DNA of 64,000 nt from Solwaraspora sp. WMMD1047 (GTDB lineage: Bacteria; Actinomycetota; Actinomycetes; Mycobacteriales; Micromonosporaceae), in assembly GCF_029626155.1 (NCBI RefSeq), contig NZ_JARUBL010000001.1:5002501-5066500 (forward strand), read 5' to 3'. The notes under the pieces were generated by a model. That model saw nothing but the letters and a program-made list of their open reading frames with translations. It was not told the DNA's origin and searched no databases. Positions 1 through 10,000 of the stretch are shown piece after piece. The translations under genes were made by a program, and so were the position numbers. Numbering within the stretch: position 1 is the stretch's first letter; the number at the start of each line of letters is the position of its first letter.

Positions 1-3000
1 ATCGGGTTCGCGTCGCCATACTGGAAGCGGTTGGCCGCCACCGAGTCCGGCACCGGGCTGTTCGACGCGGTGTCGCGGGTGTCGAACTGGCCGGTGTCCG
101 GGTTGTACCAGCGGGCGTGCATGTTCACCCGGCCGGTTTCGGTGTCGGTCCACTCCGACTGGTAACCGAGGCTGCCGACCATCCCGGAGCTGGCCAACGC
201 CGTGCCGAGCGGGTCGTAGCTGGTCGAACCGGCCAACGCGGTACCGGTCGCGGTGAACTGCCCGACCACGTCCAGGTGCAGGTCGGTCCAGGCGTAGACC
301 GAACCGGCGCCGGAGCCGGCGCCCTGACCGAGCAGCTCGCCACCCGGACCACGGGTGTAGGTCGCGGTGGCGTCCTGCGCCAGGGTGTTACCCAGGCCGG
401 TGTACCGGAACTCCGGCTGGACGGCCCGCCCCAGCGCGTCGTACTCGTACGTGCTGTTCCCGCCCGCCGCCTGCTGCGAGATCACCTGGCCGAAGGCGTC
501 CGCCGTCGTCTCGTAGCCGACCGAGCCGACAATCGTCTGCCGCAGCGTGCCACGGGGGGTGTAGGCGTACGTCCCCACCCCGGTCTGCCCGGTCAGCCGG
601 TTGCGGGCGTCGTAGGTGAAGGTCTTCGACCCCGCCTGAGTCCGGTTGCCCGACCCGTCGTAGGCGTACGCGGTGACGGTGCTGCCCCGGGTCCACGAGG
701 TCAACCGGTCGGCCAGGTCGTAGCCGTACGTGTTCGACGAGGCCCCGGCGAACCCGGTGGTCACCTTCGAGGTCAGGTTGCTGTTCTCGTCATATCCGTA
801 GGTGATCGACCCGAGGGTGGTCGCGCCGTTGGCGGTACGCAGGGTGTCCGTGCGCAGCCGCTGCAACGCGTCGTAGGTCAGGGTGCGGACGTTGTTGTTC
901 GTGCCGTACGTGATCGTCGACGGCAGCGACATGGCGTTGTAGCCGATGGTCAGGTCGATGCCCGTGGTCGGGTTCGACGCCGTCCGCAGCCGGCCCGCCA
1001 CGTCGTAGGTGTAACCGGTGGTGCCGGCCGCGTCGGTACGCGAGGCCATCCGGCCGTCCCGGGTGTAGCCGAACGCCATCGGGTTGCCGGGGCTGTCGAT
1101 CGTCAGCGGCAGGCCCCGGTCGTCGTACGTGATCGAGTGGGTGCCGTTCGGGGCGGAGAACGAGGTGAGCCGGCCGGCGTCGTCGTAGTCGAACGTCCGC
1201 GCCGTGGTGGTGGCCTCGGCGCCGGAGCCGGTCTGGCCCATCAGCCGGTGCCGGTCGTCGTACTCGTTGTCGATCCGCACCCCACCGGGCGCGAGCTGCG
1301 CGACCGGCCGCGCCGCCCGGTCGTAGACCGCCGTCCAGGTCCGGTCGGCCAGGTCCGGGTGGGCCGCCGTCGCCGGCTCGATCTGCGACTCCGGCAGACC
1401 CCAACTGTTGTACGTGGTCCAGAACGCGTTGTTGCGTCCGTCGGTGAACCGGGTCCGGTTGCCGGCGGCGTCGTACCCGAACGAGGTGCTGATCGCGGTG
1501 GTCGCCGTGATCGGCTGGACCTCGCTGGTCAGGTTGTTCAACGCGTCGTAGCCGAAGGTGGTGGTGGTCTGCCGGGCGTCGGTCGAGGCGACCAGGTTGC
1601 CGTTCTCGTCGTACGCGGCCTTCTCGGTGGTCACCACCGCGTTGTTTTGGTCGCGGTTCTCCACCTGCACGGTCCGGCCGGCGCCGTCGTAGCTGAACAG
1701 CCGCCGGGACTGGTCCGGGTTGACGACCCGCGACACCCGGCCGAGGCCGTCGTACTCGATGTTCGTGGTGTTGTTCGCGCCGTCGCGGACGGCGACCCGC
1801 TCGCCCAGCACATTGTTGGTGATCGAGGTGACCACGTTGTCCGGCGAGGTCACCTTCTGCAGCCACGGGCCGGCCAGGGCCGTGTCGCCGTAGACGCCGG
1901 TGCCGTAGTCGTACTGGGTGGTGTTCACCTGCGGGGTCGGCTGCCGGACCACCTGGCTGGTGGTCACCTGCCGGCCCAGGTAGTCGTAGGTGGCGGTCGA
2001 CTTGGCGCCGGTCGGGTCGACGGTCTCCAGCAGGTCACCCACCGGGCTGTAGGTGGCGGTGGAGAACTTGCCGGCCGGGTCGATCACCTTGACGGCGTTG
2101 CCGAACGAGTCGTACTCGTAGGTCGTCGTCTTGCCGCGCTGGTCGGTGGTGGCGGTGACCTGGCCGAGCTTGTCGTAGGTGACGGTGGTGTTGGCGCCGA
2201 CGATCGGGGTGCCGCCCGGCGGGGTGTAGTCGGGCTGGATCGTCTGCCACGGCCGGCCGAGCGCGTCGACCCGGACCTGGGTGATGTTGCCGAGCGGGTC
2301 CTGGGACTCGACCTCCTCGCCGAAGGTGTTGTAGCCGAGCTTCGAGACCGGCCGGATCGGCAGCGGGGCGCCGCCGCCGAAGACCTCGGTGCTGACCGCC
2401 GGGTCGAGCTGCTGGACGAGTTGGCCGGCCTCGTCGTACTCGTAGTCGGTGCGGTTGCCCTTCGGGTCCACCATCGCGGTGGTCAGACCCCGGTCGTCGA
2501 CGGTGTAGTTGGTCGTCAACTGGTTGACGCTCAGTGTGGCGTTGCTGGTCCGGCCGTTGCCGCCGCCGTACAGGGTGGAGACCTCGGCTGCCGAGATGGC
2601 CCGTTGGTAGACCTGAACGTTGTCGATTTGGCCGACGAAGGTGTCTCCGCCGCCGTTGGCGTAGCGGTTGCCGCCGATGCTCAGCGGAGTGGTCGAGTTG
2701 AACGGCGTGGCGTTGGTGGCCGAGACGCCGGCCACGTTGTTGGCGTAGATCGACATCACCTTGGTGTTGGCGTCGAAGACACCGACCAGGTGGACCCAGG
2801 TGTTGACGGCCGGGGCCAGGTTCGCCGTCGCCATCCGGTACGCCGACGGGGAGGTCGAGTCCGACGACGGCGAGGTGAACGCCCACTTGTTCGCCCCCCG
2901 GTTGTACTGGAGGAAGAAGGCGCCGTGGTTGTTGCCGCCCTGGCCGACCGCCGTGTGGTAGGCGGTCAGGTTGTTGACCCGCAGCCACGCCGAGACCGAG

Positions 3001-6000
3001 TACGACTGGGTGGTGTTGAGCACCGGTCCGCCCGTTTCGAGGGTGCCGGTGGAGAAGGTGCCGACCCCGCCGCCGAGGGACGCTCCGAGGTAGCCGTAGG
3101 CGTCCTGCTGGGACGGTGACGAGTCGTGGGCGGTGAAGAAGTTCTCCGGCTCGCTGGTCTCGTCCAGCTTCCACCAGCCGGCGGGCCGCGAGGCCGCGTT
3201 GCTGCTGATGCTCTCCGAGGTCACCCGACCCATCGGGTCGTAGGTGTTCTCAACGGTGCGCAGCACGGTCTCGTTGTCGCCGACCGTGTCCCGGGTCGCC
3301 ACCACCCGGTCGTCCGCGTCGTAGGAGTAACGGGTGGTCCGGGGAACGTCGTTCACCACCACCCGGGACGCCTGCAGCCGACCCGCGGCGTCGTGGATGT
3401 GCTGGGTGTTGGTGGCGCCGTTGTTCTCGGTCCGGGAGGAGAGGTTGCCGGCCCGGTCGTAGAGGTTCTCCTCGACGATGTGGGTCTTCACCCCGTCGGT
3501 CCGGGTGACGGTCCGCAGCGTGCCGTCGGCGTTGTAGAGGTACCTGGTGGTCCAGTTCATCGCGTCCGTCTCGGACGCGAGGGTGCCGTCGGCGTAGTAG
3601 GCGTTGAAGGTCAGCCGGGTGCGGGTGCCGTCGGCGCCGGTCAGGTGGCTGGTCAGCAGGTGACCCTCGGCGTCGTACTCGTCCTCGAGCACGCGCAGCA
3701 CGTCACCGGTCGGGCAGGGGTCACCCGGGTCGGGGTCGCTGTCGCAGGAGACCGCCTTGGTCTGGTTGCCGTAGACGTCGTACTCCAGCAGGGTGACCCC
3801 ACCGGCCGGGTCCACGCTCTTGATCATCCGGCCGTACGCGTCGTAGGCGCTGGTCGCCGTCCGGGCGCTGTCTCCGCCGGTGGTGTCGGCCACGGTCCGC
3901 TCGGTCACCAGGCCGTCGGCGTCGAAGACGTCGGTGGTCCGCGCGGTGTGCACCGCCCCGGTGATCCGGTTCGTCACCGGCGGCTCGACCGTCTCGGTCA
4001 CCTCGCCGTCGGCGTCGTAGGCGTAGCTGGTGACCTGCCCGGCCGGGTACGCCGTCGAGATCACCTTCTTGGTGGCGACCCGGCCCAGCCCGTCGTAGCC
4101 GAACTCGGTGACCAGCCCGGCCGGATCGGTGACCCGGACCGCGTCGCCGGCGGCGTTGTAGTCGGTGCGCTGCAGGGAGCCGCGCGCCGAGGTGGTGGTC
4201 ATCGGCAGGCCCGGCGGGGTGACCCCGCCGCCCACGGCCGGGGTGCTGGCCGTGGTGTAGGTCATCGTGGTGGTGCGCCCGTTGGGGTGGCCCGGCACCG
4301 GCGGCGTGACCATGCTGGTCCGGTTGCCGGCGGTGTCGTACGTGAGGCGCGTCCGGTACGCCGGATCGGTCTCGCTGGTCCCCCGGGCGTCGACCATCTC
4401 GATCAGCTGGTCGTTACGGGCGTCCGGGGTCAGGTTGACGGTGGTGGCGTCCGGCCAGTAGCGGTAGTACGACGTCTGGCACTCGTCGCCCACCTCGCCG
4501 CCGTGGTGCCGGCAGGTGGTGGACCGGATGGTGTTGCCGCGGACGTCCTTGCCCAGCTCGGTCTTGCGGCCCAGCGGGTCGTACTCCACCGAGACGAAGC
4601 CGCCGACGTCGAAGCCGTACGAGGTGGTGTTGCCCAGGGCGTCGGTCTGCGCGATCAGCCGGTTGCCGTTGGCCAGGTCGAACATCTGCTTGATCGGCTT
4701 GCCGGTCGGGTCGGTCACGGTGGCGGTGGTGACCGGGGTGAGCACCGGACCGGTGACCCCGGCCGGCGGCGGCAGGGCACTGCGGGACGCCTTGTAGTGC
4801 GCGTCGACAGCCGCCTCGGTCAGCGCCTCGTTGTAGTAGGCGAACTCGGCGATGTTGCCGGTGAAGTAACTGACGTTGCGCGACGAGCCGGCCCAGTTGA
4901 GGGTGGTGCCGGCTCCGATGTAGCCCAGCTCGGAGAAGGTCGGCACCAACGCGCCGGCCCGGGTGCCGACCAGCTTGTTGTCCAGGTAGAGCCGCTGCCC
5001 GTTCTGGTACGTGGCGGAGAGCACCACGTGGTGCCAGTTGCCGTCGTTCACCTTCACCGTCGAGGTGATCGAACCGCGGGCACCTGTCCACATGCCGCCG
5101 CGCAGGTAGCCGTCGGAACCGACGTAGAGCGCCGGCACGTACGCCCCGGTGGTCGGGGAGCCGCCGTTGACCGCCGAGTCCTGGTAGCTGTAGAGCACCC
5201 CGCTCTGCGCGTGGTTGGCCGGCACCTTGAACCACATCTCGATGGAGTGCGGTCCCTCGAACGGCACCACCCCCCAGCCCTGCATCCGGACGAACGACGA
5301 GGTGCCGTTGAAGCCGGCGCCGTAGGTGTCCGCGAACGGGCTGGTGGTGTTCGGCTGCGCGGTGTTGAAGGTGACGTTGTTGTAGTAGGCGCGGTTGCCG
5401 ACCACCTCGTTGGCTGCTTCGGCCGGCCCTTCGATGTCGCCGAGCCGGTAGTAGTCGCGGGGCCGGGAACCGAGCACCGTGGAGACGTAGACCTGGCTGG
5501 AACCGGAGGTGGTGGGGGCGGCGATCTGCCAGGAGCCGCCGTTCTCGTCGGTGACCTGGCTGACCCGGCCGCTGACCGTGTCGTACTGGACCTGCGCGCG
5601 GACCCGGCCGGCGTTGCTGGTGACCTGCGACATCACCGGCGTGGCGAACCGCCCGGAGGCGTGCAGGGAACTGGCGGTGGTGCCGGAGATCGCGTGGTTG
5701 TAGAACGCGACGTCGGCGATCGAGCCGTTGAAGAAGGTGGCGGTCGGGGTGGTGTGCGGCTGGGCCGGCCAGGCGCCGCCGAGGAAGCCGGCTCCGATGT
5801 AGCTGTTCGTGGAGCCGAGGCTGGTCAGGGTGATGGCGCCGTTGAGCACGCCGACCTCGGCGCCGTCGAGGTACAGCCGCTGGCTGCCGCCGTTGCCGGA
5901 CAGCGCCACGTGGTGCCACTGGTCGTCGGTGACCGTCCCCGGGGAGACCAGCGTGCTGGCCGCGTTGCCGTTCCAGAACTGGCCCCGCAGCTTGCCCTGG

Positions 6001-9000
6001 GAGTCGACGTAGAGCGCCGGGGCGTACCCGCCGGTGGTGGTGGCGCCGGGGTTGACCGCGTCCTTCTGGTAGCTGAACAGCACCCCGGTCGGGGTGCTGG
6101 TCTTGAACCACATGCTGACCGACTGGTACGCGGCGTTCGCGATCGCCTTCGCCGGCAACCGCACCTTCGCGCTGGTGCCGTTGAAGGTGGCGGAGGCGGA
6201 GGTGGACTCCGGGTGGACCGGAGGCTGGCCGAGGGTGACGTTCTCCAGGATGCCGGCGTCGCCGCCGTCGTTGGAGAGCACCCCGCTCTGCGCTACCGTC
6301 GCGCCGGCCGGCTCGTTGAGCCGCCAGAACGAGTACGGCGCGGAGTTCAGCACCGTGCTGGCGTGCTGCGCGGTGGGGGTGTAGTCGTAGCTGGCGCACT
6401 CGGTGCTGGTGCCCGGCGGGCAGACCCGGTCCAGCAGGTCGGTGTCGTACTCGTAGTTCCAGGTCAGCGCGGACCCCGGATCGCCCGCGGTGACCGGGTC
6501 GGTGGTGACGGTCGCGACGTGCGGATGGTCGGCGCCGGCCGGGGTGGACCAGGCGATGGTCAGGGTCCGGTTCGATGCCACCGACCGGAGCTGGTCGACC
6601 CGACCGTTGGTGTCGTAGCGCAGGGTCAGCGCCCGGCCGGACGCGTCGGTGATCTTCGTGAGGCGGAAGACGCCGGTGCCGCCGGGCTGGGTGAACTCGT
6701 ACCCGGTGGCGTCCTTGTCGGTGAGCGAGTAGCCGCCGGTGATCGCCTTGAAGACCGAGAACCGGCCGGACGGCGGCACCCAGGTGCCGTCGTTGTTGCG
6801 CCCGAACGCCACCTCCTGCCCGTCCGGGTAGCGGATGGTGGCGGTCTGCAGCACCCCGGCGCCGTCCCGGTCCTCCCGGGCGCGCATGTCCAGCAGCGAG
6901 GACCAGCCCCGCCCGAACGCGCTGTCGGCGCGGGTGTCGAGGCTGTTGTAGTCCCGGGTGATCGACAGCGCCGGCCCGGCCGTGGCGACCTCGGCGTCAC
7001 TGTCGGAGGTGGTGTAGTTGCCGACGCTGGCCTCGTAACCCTTGCCGCCGTTCTGCGCCAGCGAGGAGGTCACCGCCGGCTGCGGGACCTGGGTGGAGAA
7101 GGCGTACGTGACCGGGGCGGGCGGACCGGTGGACGAGTAGTCGTTGACCTGGACCGCGTACAGGTAGGTCTTGCCCCAGGCCAGCACGCCCGGCGGCACC
7201 TTCCAGACGCCGCCGGGCACCCAGCCGGAGGTGGTGATCTGGGTGCCCTGGTCGTTGTAGATCAGGAAGTTGAACCGCAGCCCCTTGGCCGGCCAGTTGT
7301 CCGGGTCGGAGCCCTGGGCGGCCAGCTCCGGGGTCAGCGTGCTGACGGTGTAGTTGTTCTCCGGGTAGCGGGCGGTCACCTGCGGCGCCACGTTGTCGCT
7401 GTAGGTGATGTCGATGAACGGGTCGCACTGGATCGCGCCGTAGGTGCCGTGGTTGCAGGTGAGGTTCGGGTTCGCCGAGGTGAACCGCTTCCAGGCCATG
7501 CTGTCGGTCTCCGACGCGGTCAGCGCCAGCCCGAAGTTGCTGGCGCCGGTCACCCACTCGTTGACCTGTGCCACGTTCAGCGCCACCGACACCCAGGTGC
7601 CCACGTTGCGGACCGCCGAGACGTTGTTGCAGGCGTTGGTGTTCGACGGGGACGCGTTGCCGATCGAGGTGGTGTAGGTCGGGAAGGTGGCGTACTTGAC
7701 GGTCGAGTAGGACCAGGTCGAGGTGACCCGGTGCACGTCGAACCGGCGGGCCACGCAACCGGTGCCGACGCCCTGGTAGCTCATGAACAGGTTCAGGTCG
7801 GCGGCGCTGAGCCGCTTGCCGGCGAAGGTGGTGCCGAAGGTGGGGAACGGGATCAGCGACTTGGCCTTGCCGCCCCCGCCGTCGAAGGTGCCGACCGCGA
7901 CGTTGGTCTCGGTGGACCGGTCCGGCTCGCTCGATCCGGACTGGACATAGGTGTCGCTGTTCGTGGTCGCGATGGTGGCGGTCGGGTCCAGCACCACTGG
8001 GAACTTGCGGGCCGGGTCGCGCAGCCACGCCCCGTCGATCGACACCTTCAGCGCGGGCGCCCCGTCGGCCTCGATGATCTCGTAGCGGACCGCGTGTGAC
8101 ATCGCGCCCGCGCCGGTGGCGTCGACGGCGGCGTCTTCGAGGTAGCCGACCGGCATCGCCACGACGACCTTGCCGTCGTCGCCGACGAACTCGACCGCCC
8201 CGCCCGCGCCGATCCGGGCGGTCAGGCCGGTCAGCCGCAGTGGGTAGACGTACTCGGTCGGCACCTGCGCCGACCGCAGGGTCAGGACCTCCTTGACCCC
8301 GGAGGCCATCGCGCCCAGCTCCAGGTCGACGTCCGGGAACACGTTGGCGTACCGGGTGATCTCGCCGTCCACCGCCGGAGTGCCGACGGTGGCGCCGGAG
8401 AGGGTGAAGGCCAGTTCCCGGCCATCGCCGAGCGTGACCCGTACCAGGTCGCCGCTCTCCCCGGCCGGCGTGGCACTGTCGCCGCTGATCTGGGCCGACT
8501 TGCGCGGGACGGTGGTCGCGCGGCCGGCGAAGCTCAGGTCGAAGGAGTTGGCGGCCACCCGGGGGCGGCCGTCCCGGCCGAACCGCAGGGTGCTGTCGAT
8601 CGGCTTGAAGGTGCCGTCGGCGGCCCGGTAGTTGACCGGGTCGCGGTGCACCCGCCGGGTGTAGGAGCCGTCCGGGTTCTGGTAGACGTCCGACTTCTCG
8701 CTGGCGGCCGAAGCGATCCGTTCACTTGTCGTCGGGTCGAAGCCGGTGTCGGCCTCGCCGGTGTTCACCGAGCGGGACGTCGGCCGGTGCGGCTCGTACC
8801 GGTCCAGTTCGCCCTTGGCCGGCTTGGCCGTACCGCCGGCCGGCGCCTTCGCGGCCTCGACGTAGTGCCCGCGGTCCGGAGCCCGGCCACGCTCCTGGGC
8901 CGGGGTCGGCGGGTCGTTGAAGGCCCACGACGGCCGGGTGGAGAGCCAGTTCCACAGCCAGGAGAACGACGTCGGGTGCCGGTCCGCCGGCACCGCGCCG

Positions 9001-9131
9001 GGCGGGATGCCCAGCCCGAGCGCCAGCGCCAGGATCAGAACCGTGGCGAGGCGACGGGCTGATCCCGTCACCGTTCGGTCCGGTCGGCTCCGACCGTCCC
9101 GTGACCTGCTGATGCGCGCTCGACCGCTCAT
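1..9131 (-). CDS. Giant secreted RHS/YD-repeat protein (3' end outside window)
   Basis: About 3043 residues are visible and the reading frame runs off the window start. The N-terminus has a basic stretch followed by a hydrophobic segment near residues 27-50, which looks like a signal peptide. A DNRLRE-like beta domain follows (about 390-560), then a DUF6531-like start of the RHS shell near residue 720 (SITRDYNSLD). Three LamG/concanavalin-like modules follow at about 932-1150, 1227-1445 and 1987-2190, each starting with a W/Y-x-L motif such as GWWKLDE. Dozens of YD repeats (for example YDxxGRV) fill the rest. The last visible residues, ending near YNPDTGQFDTRD, match the RHS-associated core that normally precedes a variable C-terminal toxin. 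From family knowledge this would be a polymorphic toxin or cell-surface delivery protein; the toxin itself cannot be seen. The start is the ATG at 9131, followed by the secretion signal. Confidence 0.93.
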   Translation of the reverse strand, partial: MSGRARISRSRDGRSRPDRTVTGSARRLATVLILALALGLGIPPGAVPADRHPTSFSWLWNWLSTRPSWAFNDPPTPAQERGRAPDRGHYVEAAKAPAGGTAKPAKGELDRYEPHRPTSRSVNTGEADTGFDPTTSERIASAASEKSDVYQNPDGSYTRRVHRDPVNYRAADGTFKPIDSTLRFGRDGRPRVAANSFDLSFAGRATTVPRKSAQISGDSATPAGESGDLVRVTLGDGRELAFTLSGATVGTPAVDGEITRYANVFPDVDLELGAMASGVKEVLTLRSAQVPTEYVYPLRLTGLTARIGAGGAVEFVGDDGKVVVAMPVGYLEDAAVDATGAGAMSHAVRYEIIEADGAPALKVSIDGAWLRDPARKFPVVLDPTATIATTNSDTYVQSGSSEPDRSTETNVAVGTFDGGGGKAKSLIPFPTFGTTFAGKRLSAADLNLFMSYQGVGTGCVARRFDVHRVTSTWSYSTVKYATFPTYTTSIGNASPSNTNACNNVSAVRNVGTWVSVALNVAQVNEWVTGASNFGLALTASETDSMAWKRFTSANPNLTCNHGTYGAIQCDPFIDITYSDNVAPQVTARYPENNYTVSTLTPELAAQGSDPDNWPAKGLRFNFLIYNDQGTQITTSGWVPGGVWKVPPGVLAWGKTYLYAVQVNDYSSTGPPAPVTYAFSTQVPQPAVTSSLAQNGGKGYEASVGNYTTSDSDAEVATAGPALSITRDYNSLDTRADSAFGRGWSSLLDMRAREDRDGAGVLQTATIRYPDGQEVAFGRNNDGTWVPPSGRFSVFKAITGGYSLTDKDATGYEFTQPGGTGVFRLTKITDASGRALTLRYDTNGRVDQLRSVASNRTLTIAWSTPAGADHPHVATVTTDPVTAGDPGSALTWNYEYDTDLLDRVCPPGTSTECASYDYTPTAQHASTVLNSAPYSFWRLNEPAGATVAQSGVLSNDGGDAGILENVTLGQPPVHPESTSASATFNGTSAKVRLPAKAIANAAYQSVSMWFKTSTPTGVLFSYQKDAVNPGATTTGGYAPALYVDSQGKLRGQFWNGNAASTLVSPGTVTDDQWHHVALSGNGGSQRLYLDGAEVGVLNGAITLTSLGSTNSYIGAGFLGGAWPAQPHTTPTATFFNGSIADVAFYNHAISGTTASSLHASGRFATPVMSQVTSNAGRVRAQVQYDTVSGRVSQVTDENGGSWQIAAPTTSGSSQVYVSTVLGSRPRDYYRLGDIEGPAEAANEVVGNRAYYNNVTFNTAQPNTTSPFADTYGAGFNGTSSFVRMQGWGVVPFEGPHSIEMWFKVPANHAQSGVLYSYQDSAVNGGSPTTGAYVPALYVGSDGYLRGGMWTGARGSITSTVKVNDGNWHHVVLSATYQNGQRLYLDNKLVGTRAGALVPTFSELGYIGAGTTLNWAGSSRNVSYFTGNIAEFAYYNEALTEAAVDAHYKASRSALPPPAGVTGPVLTPVTTATVTDPTGKPIKQMFDLANGNRLIAQTDALGNTTSYGFDVGGFVSVEYDPLGRKTELGKDVRGNTIRSTTCRHHGGEVGDECQTSYYRYWPDATTVNLTPDARNDQLIEMVDARGTSETDPAYRTRLTYDTAGNRTSMVTPPVPGHPNGRTTTMTYTTASTPAVGGGVTPPGLPMTTTSARGSLQRTDYNAAGDAVRVTDPAGLVTEFGYDGLGRVATKKVISTAYPAGQVTSYAYDADGEVTETVEPPVTNRITGAVHTARTTDVFDADGLVTERTVADTTGGDSARTATSAYDAYGRMIKSVDPAGGVTLLEYDVYGNQTKAVSCDSDPDPGDPCPTGDVLRVLEDEYDAEGHLLTSHLTGADGTRTRLTFNAYYADGTLASETDAMNWTTRYLYNADGTLRTVTRTDGVKTHIVEENLYDRAGNLSSRTENNGATNTQHIHDAAGRLQASRVVVNDVPRTTRYSYDADDRVVATRDTVGDNETVLRTVENTYDPMGRVTSESISSNAASRPAGWWKLDETSEPENFFTAHDSSPSQQDAYGYLGASLGGGVGTFSTGTLETGGPVLNTTQSYSVSAWLRVNNLTAYHTAVGQGGNNHGAFFLQYNRGANKWAFTSPSSDSTSPSAYRMATANLAPAVNTWVHLVGVFDANTKVMSIYANNVAGVSATNATPFNSTTPLSIGGNRYANGGGDTFVGQIDNVQVYQRAISAAEVSTLYGGGNGRTSNATLSVNQLTTNYTVDDRGLTTAMVDPKGNRTDYEYDEAGQLVQQLDPAVSTEVFGGGAPLPIRPVSKLGYNTFGEEVESQDPLGNITQVRVDALGRPWQTIQPDYTPPGGTPIVGANTTVTYDKLGQVTATTDQRGKTTTYEYDSFGNAVKVIDPAGKFSTATYSPVGDLLETVDPTGAKSTATYDYLGRQVTTSQVVRQPTPQVNTTQYDYGTGVYGDTALAGPWLQKVTSPDNVVTSITNNVLGERVAVRDGANNTTNIEYDGLGRVSRVVNPDQSRRLFSYDGAGRTVQVENRDQNNAVVTTEKAAYDENGNLVASTDARQTTTTFGYDALNNLTSEVQPITATTAISTSFGYDAAGNRTRFTDGRNNAFWTTYNSWGLPESQIEPATAAHPDLADRTWTAVYDRAARPVAQLAPGGVRIDNEYDDRHRLMGQTGSGAEATTTARTFDYDDAGRLTSFSAPNGTHSITYDDRGLPLTIDSPGNPMAFGYTRDGRMASRTDAAGTTGYTYDVAGRLRTASNPTTGIDLTIGYNAMSLPSTITYGTNNNVRTLTYDALQRLRTDTLRTANGATTLGSITYGYDENSNLTSKVTTGFAGASSNTYGYDLADRLTSWTRGSTVTAYAYDGSGNRTQAGSKTFTYDARNRLTGQTGVGTYAYTPRGTLRQTIVGSVGYETTADAFGQVISQQAAGGNSTYEYDALGRAVQPEFRYTGLGNTLAQDATATYTRGPGGELLGQGAGSGAGSVYAWTDLHLDVVGQFTATGTALAGSTSYDPLGTALASSGMVGSLGYQSEWTDTETGRVNMHARWYNPDTGQFDTRDTASNSPVPDSVAANRFQYGDANP

Positions 9132-9384
9132 CGCAGCCCTCCCCCGTGCAGCTACAAAGTGGAGGAAGCTTGCGGCGCAGGGTTCGAATCTGGCAACAGC
9201 CTTTCCGACAGTCCACGCGCGAACGCGCCTTGACCACGGATGATTACTTTCAGCTATCCCGGCTGTTGGAACCGGTATTGGGACGCCCGGTCGACGGGCT
9301 TCTGCGGCCCGGTCCGGGTCGCTATGCTCTGGCCGACCGTGGCCGCGATCCTGACGGCGGCGGATCCACGGCATTACGGGGGTT

Positions 9385-9885
9385 GTGGTGCGGTTTTCGC
9401 GGCGGGACCGCGTGCTGGCAGCGGGCGCGGCCGTCGTCGTGCTGGCCGCCGCGGCGGTCTGGCTACTGTGGCCTGAGTCGGATGACGGGCCGGTCCGGGA
9501 GCGGCGGTACCGCGACGCCACGGCCTGCCTGCTCACCGACGACCGAGGGCTGACCGGTGAGCCGGCCGCGACGGTCTGGGCCGGCATGCAGGAGGCCTCG
9601 ACCGCCGACCTGGTCCAGATCCAGTACCTGTCGGTGGCCGGGCCGCAGACCGCGGCCAACGCGCTCACCTACGTCAACACCCTGGCCAGCCAGGACTGCG
9701 CCGTCTTCATCGCCGTCGGCGAGATCCCGGTGACCGCGATGGCCGAAGGCCGGTCCAACTTCCCGGCGGCCCGCTACGTCGCGGTCGCCCACGACCCCGG
9801 GGACCCGACCATCACCCGGGTCGACGACGCGCCCGCCGAGGACACCCGCGAGGCGATCCGGGAGATCGTCAGCGCGGCCGACTGA
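9385..9885 (+). CDS. Small secreted BMP-like protein
   Basis: A 166-residue protein with a positively charged N-terminus and a strong hydrophobic segment (residues about 9-28, AAAVVVLAAAAVWLLW). It is therefore exported or anchored by one helix. The mature part contains a sugar-binding-type alpha/beta pattern (VQIQYLSVAGP, CAVFIAVGEIPV, ARYVAVAHD) that resembles half of a basic membrane protein (BMP/Med) substrate-binding fold. Full-length BMP proteins are around 330 residues, so this is a short version with unknown ligand. Two adjacent GTG codons (9385 and 9388) could start it. It is convergent with the asparaginase-like gene. The function is not known; the family call is my inference. Confidence 0.75.
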   Translation: MVRFSRRDRVLAAGAAVVVLAAAAVWLLWPESDDGPVRERRYRDATACLLTDDRGLTGEPAATVWAGMQEASTADLVQIQYLSVAGPQTAANALTYVNTLASQDCAVFIAVGEIPVTAMAEGRSNFPAARYVAVAHDPGDPTITRVDDAPAEDTREAIREIVSAAD

Positions 9886-9910
9886 GCACCCGGATCGCCG
9901 GAGAGTGGCT

Positions 9911-10000
9911 GAGCTGAGCGCACGGACAGAGCTGAGCGCACGGACAGAGCTGAGCGCACGGACAGAGCTGAGTGCACGGTCAGAGCTGAGTGCACGGTCA
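9911..10000. repeat. Five tandem copies of an 18-bp unit
   Basis: Five head-to-tail copies of an 18-bp unit (gagctgagcgcacggaca on the plus strand), with copies 4 and 5 carrying the same two substitutions. The array sits between two convergent genes and its last three bases are the TGA stop of the minus-strand asparaginase-like gene. The period is a multiple of three, but no called gene reads through it. It probably arose by slippage; each unit can pair only weakly with itself, so a terminator role is not evident. Confidence 0.9.

Noticed and set aside
117-8099. Long plus-strand open frames of 1000 and 1657 codons opposite the RHS gene
   Set aside because: They are Arg/Gly/Val-rich antisense frames created by high GC; the minus-strand frame carries clear YD, LamG and RHS-core motifs.
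9220-9260. Possible TTGACC promoter before the BMP-like gene
   Set aside because: The only -10-like sequence is about 9 bp away, too close for a sigma-70-type promoter.
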